DNA from: Rs1 sp036960485
GTDB lineage: Bacteria; Pseudomonadota; Gammaproteobacteria; Pseudomonadales; Balneatricaceae
Assembly (NCBI GenBank): GCA_036960485.1
Contig: JBALXS010000004.1
Span: 51,659 to 115,658 of the forward strand
DNA length: 64,000 nucleotides
Direction of reading: 5' to 3'
Part shown: one piece after another, positions 1 through 9,063 of the stretch
How the letters are laid out: each line of letters starts with the position of its first letter
Numbering within the stretch: the first letter of the stretch is position 1
Notes under the pieces: model-generated
Told to the model about the DNA's origin: nothing
The model's database searches: none
What the model saw: the letters and a program-made list of their open reading frames with translations, nothing else
Translations under genes and position numbers: made by a program

Positions 1-434
1 AGGTCGGTATTGTAGGTGTTGAACCTGCCGGTAAAGGTTTAGATACTGACATGCACTCAGCCACGATGACCAAAGGTACACCAGGTACCATTCACGGTTT
101 TAAATGCTATTTACTGCAAGATGAGCAAGGCGAACCATTACCTGTGCATTCAATTGCCTCAGGCTTAGATTATCCGGGAGTAGGCCCACAGCACTGCCTA
201 TTGAAAGATTTAGGGCGAGTAGATTATGAAACAGCTACAGATGACGAGTGCCTAGACGCCTTCATGCAGCTTTCGCGGGTTGAAGGCATAATCCCTGCTC
301 TTGAAAGCGCACATGCGGTTGCTTGGGCCATGAAGAAAGCGGCAACCTTATCTGCTGATAAAACGATTTTGGTTAACCTATCCGGCCGTGGTGATAAAGA
401 TGCCGACTATGTTAGTCAAAAGCTAGGATTGTAA
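1..434 (+). CDS. trpB: Tryptophan synthase beta chain, 3' part (5' end outside window)
   Basis: Catalyses the last step of tryptophan synthesis, joining indole and serine with PLP. Only the C-terminal ~143 residues are present; the reading frame is open from base 3, so the gene starts before the window. Visible family marks are GVEPAGKGLDT, the GLDYPGVGPQH block, TDDECLDAF, EGIIPALESAHA, and the cofactor-region NLSGRGDKD close to the C-terminus, as in E. coli TrpB. Methionines from base 51 onward are internal. No trpA follows: the next 580 bases have no credible gene, so trpA must be upstream or elsewhere. The match to ordinary TrpB1 is clear. Confidence 0.95.
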   Translation, partial: VGIVGVEPAGKGLDTDMHSATMTKGTPGTIHGFKCYLLQDEQGEPLPVHSIASGLDYPGVGPQHCLLKDLGRVDYETATDDECLDAFMQLSRVEGIIPALESAHAVAWAMKKAATLSADKTILVNLSGRGDKDADYVSQKLGL

Positions 435-1015
435 GATCTAGCGTATGCCTTAAGTGCTGCTTTAAGCAAAAAGCTAGGTGATGAATTAGGAGTCTGTAAA
501 CTTTTTACAGACTCCCTCTTGCGTGAATATTTTGCGCAGCTTGGCATATACTGTTTTTCTGATAAGCTATTGGTCGTCAGGTTTAATCATTAATTTAACG
601 CGAATAAGCATTGCTGAATCCTGCATTTCAATCCCCCTCTTGAGTCGTTGATCAAAACTTTATCCCCCCAAACGCTATTGTACGCAAGCACCCTAAGTTA
701 TGGCGCAGCTGAAAAGAGCGTACGGACACCTCTCAACGGTGTCTTTTACATCACCTATATCGACATATTCTTCTTTTCGAAAAGCATTATCGTGGATAAA
801 AAAATGATGCAGGTACTAGCAACCAACGGCAAGCGAGTTTCATTACCTCTTGCCTCTTTAGTAACTACTACTTTAAGCGTCACTCTCATGAAGACAGTGA
901 TGCTATACATTACGCAAAGCTGCTAGAGATCAGCAGATCTAAGACCATGAGAACAGCGGTGTATGTAAAACTGAGACACTGCATAACAGCCCCTCAATTT
1001 TAGTTTGCGGTGTTA
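435..1015. other. Intergenic, trpB to phnE
   Basis: Apart from the hairpin at 489-515 I see no gene. A 92-codon open frame at 648-926 has no convincing ribosome site or recognisable domain and is treated as chance. Confidence 0.6.
489..515 (+). terminator. Perfect hairpin after trpB
   Basis: Twelve-base arms GGAGTCTGTAAA and TTTACAGACTCC pair perfectly around a CTT loop, 55 bases after the trpB stop. The stem is long enough to end transcription, but the bases after it are CTCTTGCG, not a U run, so an intrinsic terminator is probable rather than certain. Confidence 0.55.
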
Positions 1016-1813
1016 CTAAATAAGTCGTTTACGAATATTTACAACGACTATTTCTGCTGCCACTACCACCGCAAAAATAGCTAATAGTGACATCGCCACT
1101 TGCTGCCATTCAAAGAGATTCATCGAATCATTAAGTACCACACCGATACCTCCTGCACCTACTAGCCCTAACACTGCAGATTCACGCACATTGATATCCC
1201 AACGAAATAACACAATGCTGAAGAACGCTGGCTTCACTTGCGGCCAGTAACCTTTGAGCATTACAGCTCCCCAAGGAGCGCCTGTAGCACGTAGCGCTTC
1301 GACAGAACCCATGTTTATTTCTTCCAGTGCTTCCGCCAATAGTTTACCGACGAAGCCAACCGAACGAAATGCAATAGCCAATACTCCAGCCAGTACTCCA
1401 GGGCCAAAAATAGCGACAAATAACAGCGCCCAAACCAACGAGTTCACTGATCGAGAGGATACCAGAAAGAATCTAGCTAACCAGTGCGCCCAAGGAGAGG
1501 CAACTATGTTGGATGCATTCATTAACGCCAGCGGGATGGAGAAAATCAACGTGACCAAAGTACCTAAGGTAGCAATATTTATGGTTTCTATCATCGCCGC
1601 GTGGACAGAGATTGGATAAAAGGCAAAATCAATTGGCCACATTCTATTGAACATATCCGCCATTTGTTCTGGCGCATCGTAGAAGAATTCTGGAATCACC
1701 TCTACCGTGCGAACCGATAGTACTAATGCAATAATGAAAAACAAGTAAACACTGAATCTAGACAGCTTTTGTTTTAAAGTAAAACGCTGCCAGTGATGAT
1801 CTATTTGTGACAT
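1016..1813 (-). CDS. phnE: Phosphonate-type ABC transporter permease (second PhnE)
   Basis: Inner-membrane subunit of a PhnCDE-type importer for phosphonate-like organophosphorus compounds. 265 residues with about six hydrophobic segments. The permease coupling loop is visible as EALRATGAPWGAVMLKGYWPQ, where EALRATGA is the EAA motif. It is also PhnE-like in its late segment GLVGAGGIGVVL. It overlaps the preceding phnE by one base (TAATG), so the two are translationally coupled and probably form a heterodimer. It is the last gene of phnD-phnC-phnE-phnE on the minus strand. The substrate is not shown by sequence: phosphonate, phosphite or 2-aminoethylphosphonate are all possible, and no C-P lyase or phosphonatase gene is in the window. 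Confidence 0.88.
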   Translation of the reverse strand: MSQIDHHWQRFTLKQKLSRFSVYLFFIIALVLSVRTVEVIPEFFYDAPEQMADMFNRMWPIDFAFYPISVHAAMIETINIATLGTLVTLIFSIPLALMNASNIVASPWAHWLARFFLVSSRSVNSLVWALLFVAIFGPGVLAGVLAIAFRSVGFVGKLLAEALEEINMGSVEALRATGAPWGAVMLKGYWPQVKPAFFSIVLFRWDINVRESAVLGLVGAGGIGVVLNDSMNLFEWQQVAMSLLAIFAVVVAAEIVVVNIRKRLI

Positions 1814-2610
1814 TAGAAGATCCTCCTCACGATGGTCGATAAAAACTCCCAGAACAAGATCAATGCAATGATAGTAATTAATATTGCCGCCACAAAATCA
1901 TAATCAAAACGTTGGAAGGCAGAAAATAGCGTGCCGCCTAATCCACCAGCACCAACGATACCTACCATAGTAGAGTTACGTAAGTTAGAGTCAAACTGGT
2001 AAGTGGCAAAGCCGATAAACCGAGAAAACACTTGCGGCATAACTGAGAATACCACCACACTGACAAAACTAGCCCCCGTCGCTCGTATAGCCTCAACTTG
2101 TTTTAAAGAAATTTCTTCAATTGCTTCGGCAAAGAGTTTAGCAATAAATCCGATAGAGGCGATCACTAAAGTAAGAATCCCCGCTAGGGCACCAAAGCCA
2201 ACACTTTTAACAAATAAAATCGCGATAATTACCGGATGAAAAGAGCGGCACAACGCAATAAAACCACGTACCGGGGTACTGACCCAGTTTGGCATAAAGT
2301 TGCGCGAGGCCAGTAAGCCAATAAATAAAGAGAGAAAAATGCCGACTACACTCGATATAACTGCTATTTCCAAGCTTTCAATTAATCCATCAAGCAATAA
2401 TTCCCAGCGACTAAAATTAGGTGGAAACATCCGATCTAGTAATTTATCAGCGTGGCCTAATCCTGCCACAAACCGATCCCAATCCAACCCCATCGCATTT
2501 ACTGAGTACACTAGATAAATCGCGGCGATTAGCCACAAGACATTGCTCCAGCCACTGCGCGGGAAAGGGTTATGTTTGGTCGTGCTAGCTTGCTTGTTTA
2601 ATCCAGCCAT
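1813..2610 (-). CDS. phnE: Phosphonate-type ABC transporter permease (first PhnE)
   Basis: Integral membrane subunit paired with the next gene. 265 residues with a short polar N-terminus, then a hydrophobic segment near residues 25-42 and several more. The EAA-type loop reads EAIRATGASFVSVVVFSVMP, and the late GIVGAGGLGGTL matches PhnE proteins. It starts 13 bases inside the end of phnC, which suggests coupled translation. Two separate PhnE permeases in one operon is a known arrangement for this transporter class. The transported compound cannot be read from the sequence. Confidence 0.88.
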   Translation of the reverse strand: MAGLNKQASTTKHNPFPRSGWSNVLWLIAAIYLVYSVNAMGLDWDRFVAGLGHADKLLDRMFPPNFSRWELLLDGLIESLEIAVISSVVGIFLSLFIGLLASRNFMPNWVSTPVRGFIALCRSFHPVIIAILFVKSVGFGALAGILTLVIASIGFIAKLFAEAIEEISLKQVEAIRATGASFVSVVVFSVMPQVFSRFIGFATYQFDSNLRNSTMVGIVGAGGLGGTLFSAFQRFDYDFVAAILITIIALILFWEFLSTIVRRIF

Positions 2611-3365
2611 GACTCTCCCCCGTAAATTTTCTTCAAATGCTCATCAGTTATTCCCTGTGGATCGCCATCGTAAACGATGTGACCGTCAGACATACCAATG
2701 ATGCGCTTAGCATAGCGCTGTGCCAATTTAACATCGTGCATATTCACTAGCGCCGGGATATTTTTTTCACTGGCGAATTTTTCTAACAGTTCCATGATTT
2801 CCACGGCCGTTTTAGGGTCCAATGACGAAGTAGGCTCATCAGCCAAAATAATACGCGGATCTTGCATTACTGCTCTAGCGATGCCAACGCGCTGTCTTTG
2901 CCCGCCTGATAAACTGTCGGCGCGCTTATTGGCATGCTCGACTAAGCCCACCGCTTCTAACAATTCATAGGCATTGTTGATATCTTGTTGTGGATAGTTT
3001 CTCCGCCAAGCCTGCCAAGAAGACATATAACCTAAACGACCACTGAGCACGTTTTCGATAACCGACAAGCGCTCCACTAAATTGTATTCTTGAAAAACCA
3101 TCGCCACTTGACGGCGCAATTGGCGTAACTGCTTGCCGCTTGCTTGGCAGACATCTGCTTGATCAAAGATAATTTCCCCTGCGCTGGGATCAATTAATCG
3201 ATTGATACAACGTAATAAGGTGCTTTTTCCGGTGCCTGAAGGACCAATGATGGCGACTATTCCAGGACTATCGATGTTGAAACTCACTCCTTTTAAAATA
3301 GGATTTCCAACAACGTATTCTTTTTTCAGCCCTTTAACTTCAAGGAACTTTTGTGCAACTGTCAT
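2598..3365 (-). CDS. phnC: Phosphonate-type ABC transporter ATPase
   Basis: ATP-hydrolysing subunit of the importer. 255 residues. Walker A is GPSGTGKST (about residues 39-47), the signature is LSGGQRQRVGIARA, Walker B is IILADEPTSSLDP, and a switch histidine follows in NMHDVKLA. All catalytic elements are intact. I chose the ATG at 3365 because AGGA lies eight bases upstream. A longer frame from 3410 adds 15 residues not typical of PhnC. It overlaps phnE by 13 bases. It is separated from phnD by 416 bases, which is unusual for this operon and leaves room for an internal promoter or regulatory site. Confidence 0.9.
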   Translation of the reverse strand: MTVAQKFLEVKGLKKEYVVGNPILKGVSFNIDSPGIVAIIGPSGTGKSTLLRCINRLIDPSAGEIIFDQADVCQASGKQLRQLRRQVAMVFQEYNLVERLSVIENVLSGRLGYMSSWQAWRRNYPQQDINNAYELLEAVGLVEHANKRADSLSGGQRQRVGIARAVMQDPRIILADEPTSSLDPKTAVEIMELLEKFASEKNIPALVNMHDVKLAQRYAKRIIGMSDGHIVYDGDPQGITDEHLKKIYGGESWLD

Positions 3366-3781
3366 ATATAAAATCCTGTGTTTAAAGGTCAACCTATGAC
3401 CTACAGACAATTAACCTTTGCATCGTCTGATTTACTCTTTGCAGCCAAATACTGCACCAAAACATAATCAATAATCGTTTTGGACTTATTTGTCCGAAAC
3501 ACAACTATTAGGCTATTTTCGATCTAGAGATACAATATTTTGGTGTGATAGTATGGCTTAGTTGCACTAACCGATAATCGATAATATGAATATCGTCAGT
3601 GCGATTAACTTAGATAGCTTGGGACCTATCGAATTTAAATTTTATCAATGGCAGTAAATTTGTAGTGGCAATACTTCGTGCAAAATATTGAAGTATCTCC
3701 ACTTTTTACCAATGATAAATGAGTAAACCCAACAGCCCCTAACACGCATACTGCAGCGTTTTAAATATCGCTAAAATTTGT
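3366..3781. other. Gap between phnD and phnC with an operator-like palindrome at 3477-3500
   Basis: No gene is visible. GTTTTGGAC at 3477-3485 and GTCCGAAAC at 3492-3500 form a near-perfect inverted repeat (8 of 9 bases). Its core GGAC-N6-GTCC resembles GAC-N6-GTC at 5001-5012, in front of phnD. The two may be sites for the same regulator, which would allow phnC-phnE to be controlled separately from phnD. This is inference. Confidence 0.4.
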
Positions 3782-4840
3782 TTAGCTGCTCGCTTTTTGG
3801 GCTGCAAGTGCTTTAGCGCGTTTTTTAGCCGCTTTTGCTGCATCTTTTTCAGCTAGCTTTTTTAAGCCTTTTTTGGTGTAAGCTGTACCTGTGGCATGCG
3901 CAATATCACGAATCACTGACCAATCTTTCTGGTAAGTAACAGGGAAAAAGCGATCGGCACCACCGAAGGTTTTACTCATCTCAGCCGAGAAGCGAAAAGT
4001 AGAGAAAGCTTCTTTAATCTTAGCTACCAACTCAGGTTTTAAGTCATGTGCGTAACCAAAAGAAGAGGTTGGAAAACGTGGGCTGGTGTAGATGATGCGA
4101 AAGTCATCTTCGCTAATACGACCAGCACTCACCATGCGATGAAATACATCAGAAGCGACTGGAGCCGCCTCGTAATCGCCTGATAGAACGCCCATTATAG
4201 ATTGGTCGTGCTTACCTGAGTACTTCACTGTGTAGTCCGTATCAGGGGTGATACCTAAATTGGGAAAAAGCGCACGCGGTGCTAAATTACCGGAGTTCGA
4301 AGAGGCTGAAGTATGTGCGACTAACTTACCCTTTAAATCATCCATCGTTTGAATGGAGCTATCTTTTTTAACGATAGTAATCAGATTATAGCCTTGGAAA
4401 CCTTCAGCGGTACCTTTAACTGCTAGCGGTACAAAGCCACCTAAGTTAACAGCATAACCTGTAGGTCCGGTTGAGAAACCTGCGATATGTAAGCGCCCTG
4501 AACGAATCGCTTCTACTTCAGCAGCGTTAGAGTGAACGGTATAATAAACCACTTTTTTACCCGTTAGAGCACTCAAATGTTGCTGAAACTCAGCAAAAGC
4601 ATCTTTGTAAACCGCTGGATCTTCTACCGGAGTATAAGTGAAAACGAGAGTACTAGGATCTCTCCATTTACTGGAATCTTTAGGAGAGTCAGCTACTAAA
4701 TCTTGGTTTTCATCGCAAAATTTGTCATCTAAAACGCCTCTATTGCTACAGTCAGCAGCTTGAGCCATACCTGACATGAGTAATATAGCGCCCGATAACA
4801 GCAGGCTTGGGAGTGTTTTTGATACTTTCAACTTCATCAT
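3782..4840 (-). CDS. phnD: Periplasmic phosphonate-type binding protein
   Basis: Binds the substrate in the periplasm and delivers it to the PhnE permeases. 352 residues with a signal peptide (about residues 1-29, ending AQAAD). The mature start has two cysteines (C31, C42) and an acidic motif D-x-N-x-D-x-x-x-D at 43-51. The PhnD core follows with TYTPVEDPAVY, SNAAEVEAIRSGRLHIAGFSTGPT and SYDYEAAPVASDV-like elements. The last ~30 residues are a lysine/alanine-rich tail, odd for a secreted binding protein. The start at 4840 or the adjacent ATG at 4837 are both possible. It is the first gene of the transporter operon and lies directly downstream of the two-component system, its likely controller. 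Confidence 0.88.
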   Translation of the reverse strand: MMKLKVSKTLPSLLLSGAILLMSGMAQAADCSNRGVLDDKFCDENQDLVADSPKDSSKWRDPSTLVFTYTPVEDPAVYKDAFAEFQQHLSALTGKKVVYYTVHSNAAEVEAIRSGRLHIAGFSTGPTGYAVNLGGFVPLAVKGTAEGFQGYNLITIVKKDSSIQTMDDLKGKLVAHTSASSNSGNLAPRALFPNLGITPDTDYTVKYSGKHDQSIMGVLSGDYEAAPVASDVFHRMVSAGRISEDDFRIIYTSPRFPTSSFGYAHDLKPELVAKIKEAFSTFRFSAEMSKTFGGADRFFPVTYQKDWSVIRDIAHATGTAYTKKGLKKLAEKDAAKAAKKRAKALAAQKASS

Positions 4841-4919
4841 TGTTACACCTTATTTTATTTTGTTGTAGGTCACAGTGGTTGTGCCAAAGAATGAGTGAGT
4901 TAGACTCAACACTATAAAA

Positions 4920-4935
4920 GCAAATTATATACCAA
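4920..4935 (-). promoter_or_regulatory. Candidate sigma54 promoter for phnD
   Basis: Read on the minus strand this is TTGGTATATAATTTGC followed by T. The invariant GG and GC are exactly ten bases apart, and the -12 element TTTGCT is a good match; the -24 element TTGGTAT departs from TTGGCAC at two bases. A second partial match at 4871-4887 has a perfect TTGGCAC but a poor -12 element (CTGT). Both lie 30-95 bases before the phnD start. The upstream regulator is a sigma54 activator, which fits. Confidence 0.45.
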
Positions 4936-5000
4936 CTATAAAAAATACATTAAAATCAACAAGGTGAGTAAATTAAAAAATCTAACTTAGAATAGTTTTA

Positions 5001-5012
5001 GACATTAATGTC
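5001..5012. promoter_or_regulatory. Palindrome GACATTAATGTC, candidate enhancer site
   Basis: A perfect 12-base palindrome lies about 70-90 bases upstream of the candidate sigma54 promoter, a usual distance for NtrC-family binding. A half-site TAAATGTCC follows at 5036-5044. A related GGAC-N6-GTCC site lies at 3482-3495. Binding by the response regulator encoded just upstream is inferred. Confidence 0.4.
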
Positions 5013-5257
5013 CGTTACTAAAAAGGTAATTCTCATAAATGTCCATAAAGAAGGTGTCGTAAAACTACTACGTTCAACAATACACCGTTAAAAATCGGCT
5101 CAACATGCTCATTTACACCAGTAGACTCCGCTATTTCGCCGATTTTGATTAAAACCCTCCGGGCCAGCTAAAGCTGTTGTACCCATAAACAGGGGCATGC
5201 TATCTACGCTGCGCTTGTCTTATTATCGCTCGCTACCTTTTACCACACCCTCTAAAT

Positions 5258-6601
5258 TCATTTGAATACTTTTTTGTCTAGATAGTGCTTCTTCATTTTA
5301 CGGTACAAAGTTTTTGAAGTGAGATTGAGTAGTTGAGCCGCTTTGCTGACCTGTCCTTTGGCGCTTCTTAAGCCCTCTTCCAGCAACTGGCGCTCAAATT
5401 GCTCCATACGCATTTCGTAATCAGCTGGAGACTGTGACGTTGTATCGACGTTAGGCAAATCTTCTTCACTAATGCCTAAAACAAACCTGTCAGCAGCATT
5501 TTTTAACTCTCTAACATTACCCAACCATGGCCTTTGCAGTAACCCATCGATAATTTCGGGACTGAGCTCGGGCATCACTTTGGCGTAGTACTCACATGCT
5601 TTGCTGGTATAGTGTTGAAAAAGCGGTAATATATCTTCAGGGCGCTCACTCAATGCTGGCAAATAAATACTGGCGACATTGAGCCTGTAGAATAAATCTT
5701 TACGAAACTCTCCACGCTCGCCTAATTGCGCTAAATCATCTTTACTCGCTGCTATCACCGTCATTTTTACCGCAATAGAAGTGCTACTGCCTACCCGTTC
5801 AATACTGCGCTCTTGTAGAACTCTTAATAGTTTTATTTGCACCGATAACGGCATAGACTCTATTTCATCGAGGAATAGAGTACCGCCATTGGCCACTTCG
5901 ATCTTGCCTATATGACGTTTATTAGCGCCGGTGAACGAACCCGCTTCGTGGCCAAATAACTCACTCTCGATTAAACTTTCAGTCATGCCACCGCAATTGA
6001 TAGCAATAAAACGCTTATCACAGCGCTCACTGTATTGATGCAATGCACGTGCCACTATGTCTTTACCACTGCCAGTGTCACCGTAAATAATAGTATCGAC
6101 ATTGCTTTTAGCCAGTGCCAAAATATTCTGGCGAACATTCTTAATCGCGGTAGATTCACCAATAATAAATTTTTCAATATCACTGCGCTGCGCTAAGCTT
6201 TGTTTCAAACGTCTATTTTCTAACACTAACCGACGTTTTTCCTGGGCGCGGCGCAATTGGCTGATAAGATATTGCGGTTGCAGTGGTTTTTCCAAAAAAT
6301 CATAAGCCCCCTCTTTCATCGCCTGCATCGCCATCGGAATATCTCCATGGCCACTCATCAATAGTACCGGTAGTGAAGCATCCAGCTTTTGCAAACGAGC
6401 AAGCAAACTAAGACCATCTAATTTAGACATCTTTACATCACTTAATATCACTGCGGCACAGTCAACAGCGATGTGATTCAATGCTTTTTCAGGCTGTTGA
6501 TAAGCGATCACACTAAACCCTTCAAGATTGAGCATTTCTGCAAGCGCTTCTGTGATCTCCTTATCGTTATCGATAATGATTACTTTGATATCTTCTATCA
6601 T
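5258..6601 (-). CDS. Sigma54-dependent response regulator, DctD/NtrC type
   Basis: Transcription activator of sigma54 promoters, activated by phosphorylation. 447 residues: receiver domain (1-120) with acceptor Asp55 in LSDVKM and the EKPL lysine; AAA+ domain with Walker A GDTGSGKD, the sigma54-contact loop as GSFTGA (usually GAFTGA) and Walker B GGTLFLDEIESMP; C-terminal Fis-type helix-turn-helix ending near residue 445. The ATG at 6601 has a good site (GAGGTGG) and overlaps the sensor kinase stop by four bases (ATGA), so I prefer it to a start at 6637. Kinase and regulator are co-transcribed, and the next genes downstream are phnD-phnC-phnE-phnE, the likely targets. Confidence 0.92.
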   Translation of the reverse strand: MIEDIKVIIIDNDKEITEALAEMLNLEGFSVIAYQQPEKALNHIAVDCAAVILSDVKMSKLDGLSLLARLQKLDASLPVLLMSGHGDIPMAMQAMKEGAYDFLEKPLQPQYLISQLRRAQEKRRLVLENRRLKQSLAQRSDIEKFIIGESTAIKNVRQNILALAKSNVDTIIYGDTGSGKDIVARALHQYSERCDKRFIAINCGGMTESLIESELFGHEAGSFTGANKRHIGKIEVANGGTLFLDEIESMPLSVQIKLLRVLQERSIERVGSSTSIAVKMTVIAASKDDLAQLGERGEFRKDLFYRLNVASIYLPALSERPEDILPLFQHYTSKACEYYAKVMPELSPEIIDGLLQRPWLGNVRELKNAADRFVLGISEEDLPNVDTTSQSPADYEMRMEQFERQLLEEGLRSAKGQVSKAAQLLNLTSKTLYRKMKKHYLDKKVFK

Positions 6602-8523
6602 GCCACCTCTGCTAACTTTAATATCACTGAAAAACAACTTCCCTTGCCAGGTTCAGAGGTTACCTTGAGCTGTCCACCAAAGTCTTGCACTATGTTATAA
6701 CTAATTGACAAACCTAGCCCTAACCCCTCTCCCGAATTCCTATTGGTATAAAAGGGATCGAAGATGTAGTCTAACTGCGAAGCACTGATCCCTATACCGT
6801 TATCTCGCACCTCAATCCACAATTCAGCGAGCTTAACAGTCACTGATATGCTGATTTTAGGCTGACTAGTATTTTGCACCGCATCCAATGCATTGCTCAG
6901 TAGATTGATGAGCACTTGCTCTAATCGAATAGATTCAGCCAGCACTGCAGGAGATGCATGTGCCGAATCATAAATAAGTTGGCACTGCTGCGCGTGACAT
7001 TGATTGGACATTAAATCAATAGCACCACTGATAACGGGCTGCAAATCTACCGCTGATAATTCAGTGGCGGCCTTGCGGGCGAAAGATTTCAAATGGCGAG
7101 TAATAACGCCGACCTTATCTATCAAGTATTTAATTTTTGCATGACTGTGCTGCACCGCGTCAAACTTACCATTATGTAAGTGCAAGCCCGCACTGTGCAA
7201 GTGACTGATGACAGCAGTTAATGGTTGGTTTATTTCATGGGTAATACTGACACTCAACTGGCCGAGATCTGCCAGTTTAGCTGCTTGGATTAATTCGTTT
7301 TGCGTCAATTGCAATTGTTGTTCGGCAATTACTCGCTCTTCAATCTGCGCCGCTAGGGCTAAGTTGGTGCGTTCAACCGCTATAGCTGTTCTTTGAAAAT
7401 GCTTCAGATCCGCAGCCATATTGGATATTTCATCATTGCCGATAATACGTATCTGGGTATCTAATTTGGCTGAAGCTATTGAACGCATATTTTGTTGTAA
7501 CTCTAGAATACGTTGCAATACATTGCGTCGTACATAGAACCAGGAAATAGCACAGGCAGCGATTAGGCTGATCAGTGATAACAGCAGGACACTAGTCATA
7601 TTACGGTTGATTGAAATAATGGCACGCTTTAAGGAATAACTGATTCGCTGGTTAGTAGTATCGGTATACAAATTAATTTGGGCAGCAAGCTGGTGAATAT
7701 TTTGCAAGGCGTTTTGCAGGAAAAAAGCTTGCTGGTAAGCGAGCTCTAACTGCTCATTTTGCAAAGTAAACAAATCCCCTTTACGGCTGCCATAATTCAA
7801 TAATATTGCTATTTTTTCAGCCAATGCACTCTCAAGCTTTTTAGGTGCATATGCTAGGTGCAGTGTAACTTGCTGTCCGATACCTTCCAAACGCAGAAAA
7901 GTATCATCTAAATCGTTGAAGGAGGGATCGTTTGCAATTTTTTCAATCAAACCGGCAAAATAATACAACTGATTAATTACCATTAACTTACTTTGCTCTG
8001 CCGGCCATTTAGGGAGCTGCTGCAACTGGTAAATTATCTGTTTGAACAGTGGATCAATATTTTTCAATGTTTCGCGCAACTGCTGATGTAATTGCTCGCG
8101 ATGATCAACACTTTGATTAAGCAGTATCAAGTTATTTTTAATTTGCGCAATTAACTCACGGAAATAATTATCGTAATCGGGCAAATTACGCATCAATAAA
8201 TCCATATCAGTTATAGCAACATCCAGTTTGAACATTGCCTGGTCGCGTAATATGTTAGATTCAGCGGTCACTAGTATTGGCGCAGTCGCGACTATTAAGC
8301 GGCTCTTATCGTTTAATCTTGCAGCGGCATCAAGCCCAGTAATATCCTGCTGTTCCAGAAGATGCAACTGATTACGCAAATCGAGGAAAGTGCGAGTTGA
8401 TAAACCACTAGCAATAATAGTGATAGAAGATATAAGCACTAATGCTAAAAATAATCGCCCACCTACTCCCAAGCGATAAGTAGGCTGTGTTTTAAAACCA
8501 TCCATATAAAAACGAGTTCCCAT
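6598..8523 (-). CDS. Membrane sensor histidine kinase paired with the response regulator
   Basis: Senses a signal, autophosphorylates and passes phosphate to the regulator at 5258-6601. 641 residues: a transmembrane helix near 20-40, a helical periplasmic region of ~270 residues, a second helix near 310-330, a HAMP linker, a coiled stretch, then HisKA with the phospho-histidine in SITHEINQPL and a HATPase domain with NALDAVQN, DNGIGI, and GEGLGLGLSI. The layout resembles DctB and PgtB kinases, which partner DctD-like regulators. The start is uncertain: ATG at 8523 lacks a strong ribosome site, and ATG at 8505 is an alternative. A 540-base gap with inverted repeats precedes it. Confidence 0.9.
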   Translation of the reverse strand: MGTRFYMDGFKTQPTYRLGVGGRLFLALVLISSITIIASGLSTRTFLDLRNQLHLLEQQDITGLDAAARLNDKSRLIVATAPILVTAESNILRDQAMFKLDVAITDMDLLMRNLPDYDNYFRELIAQIKNNLILLNQSVDHREQLHQQLRETLKNIDPLFKQIIYQLQQLPKWPAEQSKLMVINQLYYFAGLIEKIANDPSFNDLDDTFLRLEGIGQQVTLHLAYAPKKLESALAEKIAILLNYGSRKGDLFTLQNEQLELAYQQAFFLQNALQNIHQLAAQINLYTDTTNQRISYSLKRAIISINRNMTSVLLLSLISLIAACAISWFYVRRNVLQRILELQQNMRSIASAKLDTQIRIIGNDEISNMAADLKHFQRTAIAVERTNLALAAQIEERVIAEQQLQLTQNELIQAAKLADLGQLSVSITHEINQPLTAVISHLHSAGLHLHNGKFDAVQHSHAKIKYLIDKVGVITRHLKSFARKAATELSAVDLQPVISGAIDLMSNQCHAQQCQLIYDSAHASPAVLAESIRLEQVLINLLSNALDAVQNTSQPKISISVTVKLAELWIEVRDNGIGISASQLDYIFDPFYTNRNSGEGLGLGLSISYNIVQDFGGQLKVTSEPGKGSCFSVILKLAEVA

Positions 8524-8526
8524 CAA

Positions 8527-9063
8527 TGTAATTTATTAAGAGGTAATCAACAACCCATTGCTCAATTCCAGCCACATAACCTAGCCACAGGCTTCTTTAA
8601 GCCTATTGAAATAACAAATGATGGTTTAGGTTTCTTGAAGAATATTACTAGTATTGTAAGCAAAGCGTTACTAATATCTAAACAACAAAGAGTGACTAGT
8701 ATTCTTAGGAGGGTATTATTAGCATACAAACAGGTCTGTACTGGTATGCTAACGACGCACCTTTTACTGTAATTAGCATTCTAATCTCGCCTAAGATTGT
8801 TGTCGGTAACGAATACAAGTCTCCAGTGCAAACCCTCTCGTTTAGACTCCCCTCACTGTATGAATTCGTGTTACTGCAAAGGAAAAAACATTCGCTCCAA
8901 GAAATGGAGTATTAACCCTTGGGCGATTTAGCTTTCGCCTAATTGATCTCTAATAAACTAATGATACATTTACAGGTTAAATGCTAATGGCTGCATCGCA
9001 AGTTATCGATAAAGATTAATGCCCTTTCTATTAAACAGCCAGCATTTACAAGCTGTGACTTTC
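8527..9063. other. Leader-like gap upstream of the sensor kinase
   Basis: No gene is seen. Besides the repeat at 8719-8752, bases 8806-8874 can fold as nested imperfect stems: GTAACGAATACA (8806-8817) with TGTAT...TTCGT...TTAC (8857-8874), enclosing AGTCT (8818-8822) with AGACT (8844-8848). This could be a structured leader or a small RNA, but no known family is recognised. Confidence 0.35.
8719..8752. repeat. Inverted repeat TTAGCATAC / GTATGCTAA
   Basis: Perfect nine-base arms surround a 16-base loop in which CAG and CTG can extend the pairing. It lies ~200 bases upstream of the sensor kinase start. It could be an operator or an RNA hairpin in the leader. No following U run is seen in either direction. 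Confidence 0.45.

Noticed and set aside
648..926. 92-codon open frame between trpB and phnE
   Set aside because: No ribosome site, no recognisable domain and no coding-like composition; regarded as chance.
4871..4887. Second sigma54-like match TTGGCAC before phnD
   Set aside because: Perfect -24 box but a poor -12 box (CTGT), so it is mentioned only as a weaker alternative to 4920-4935.
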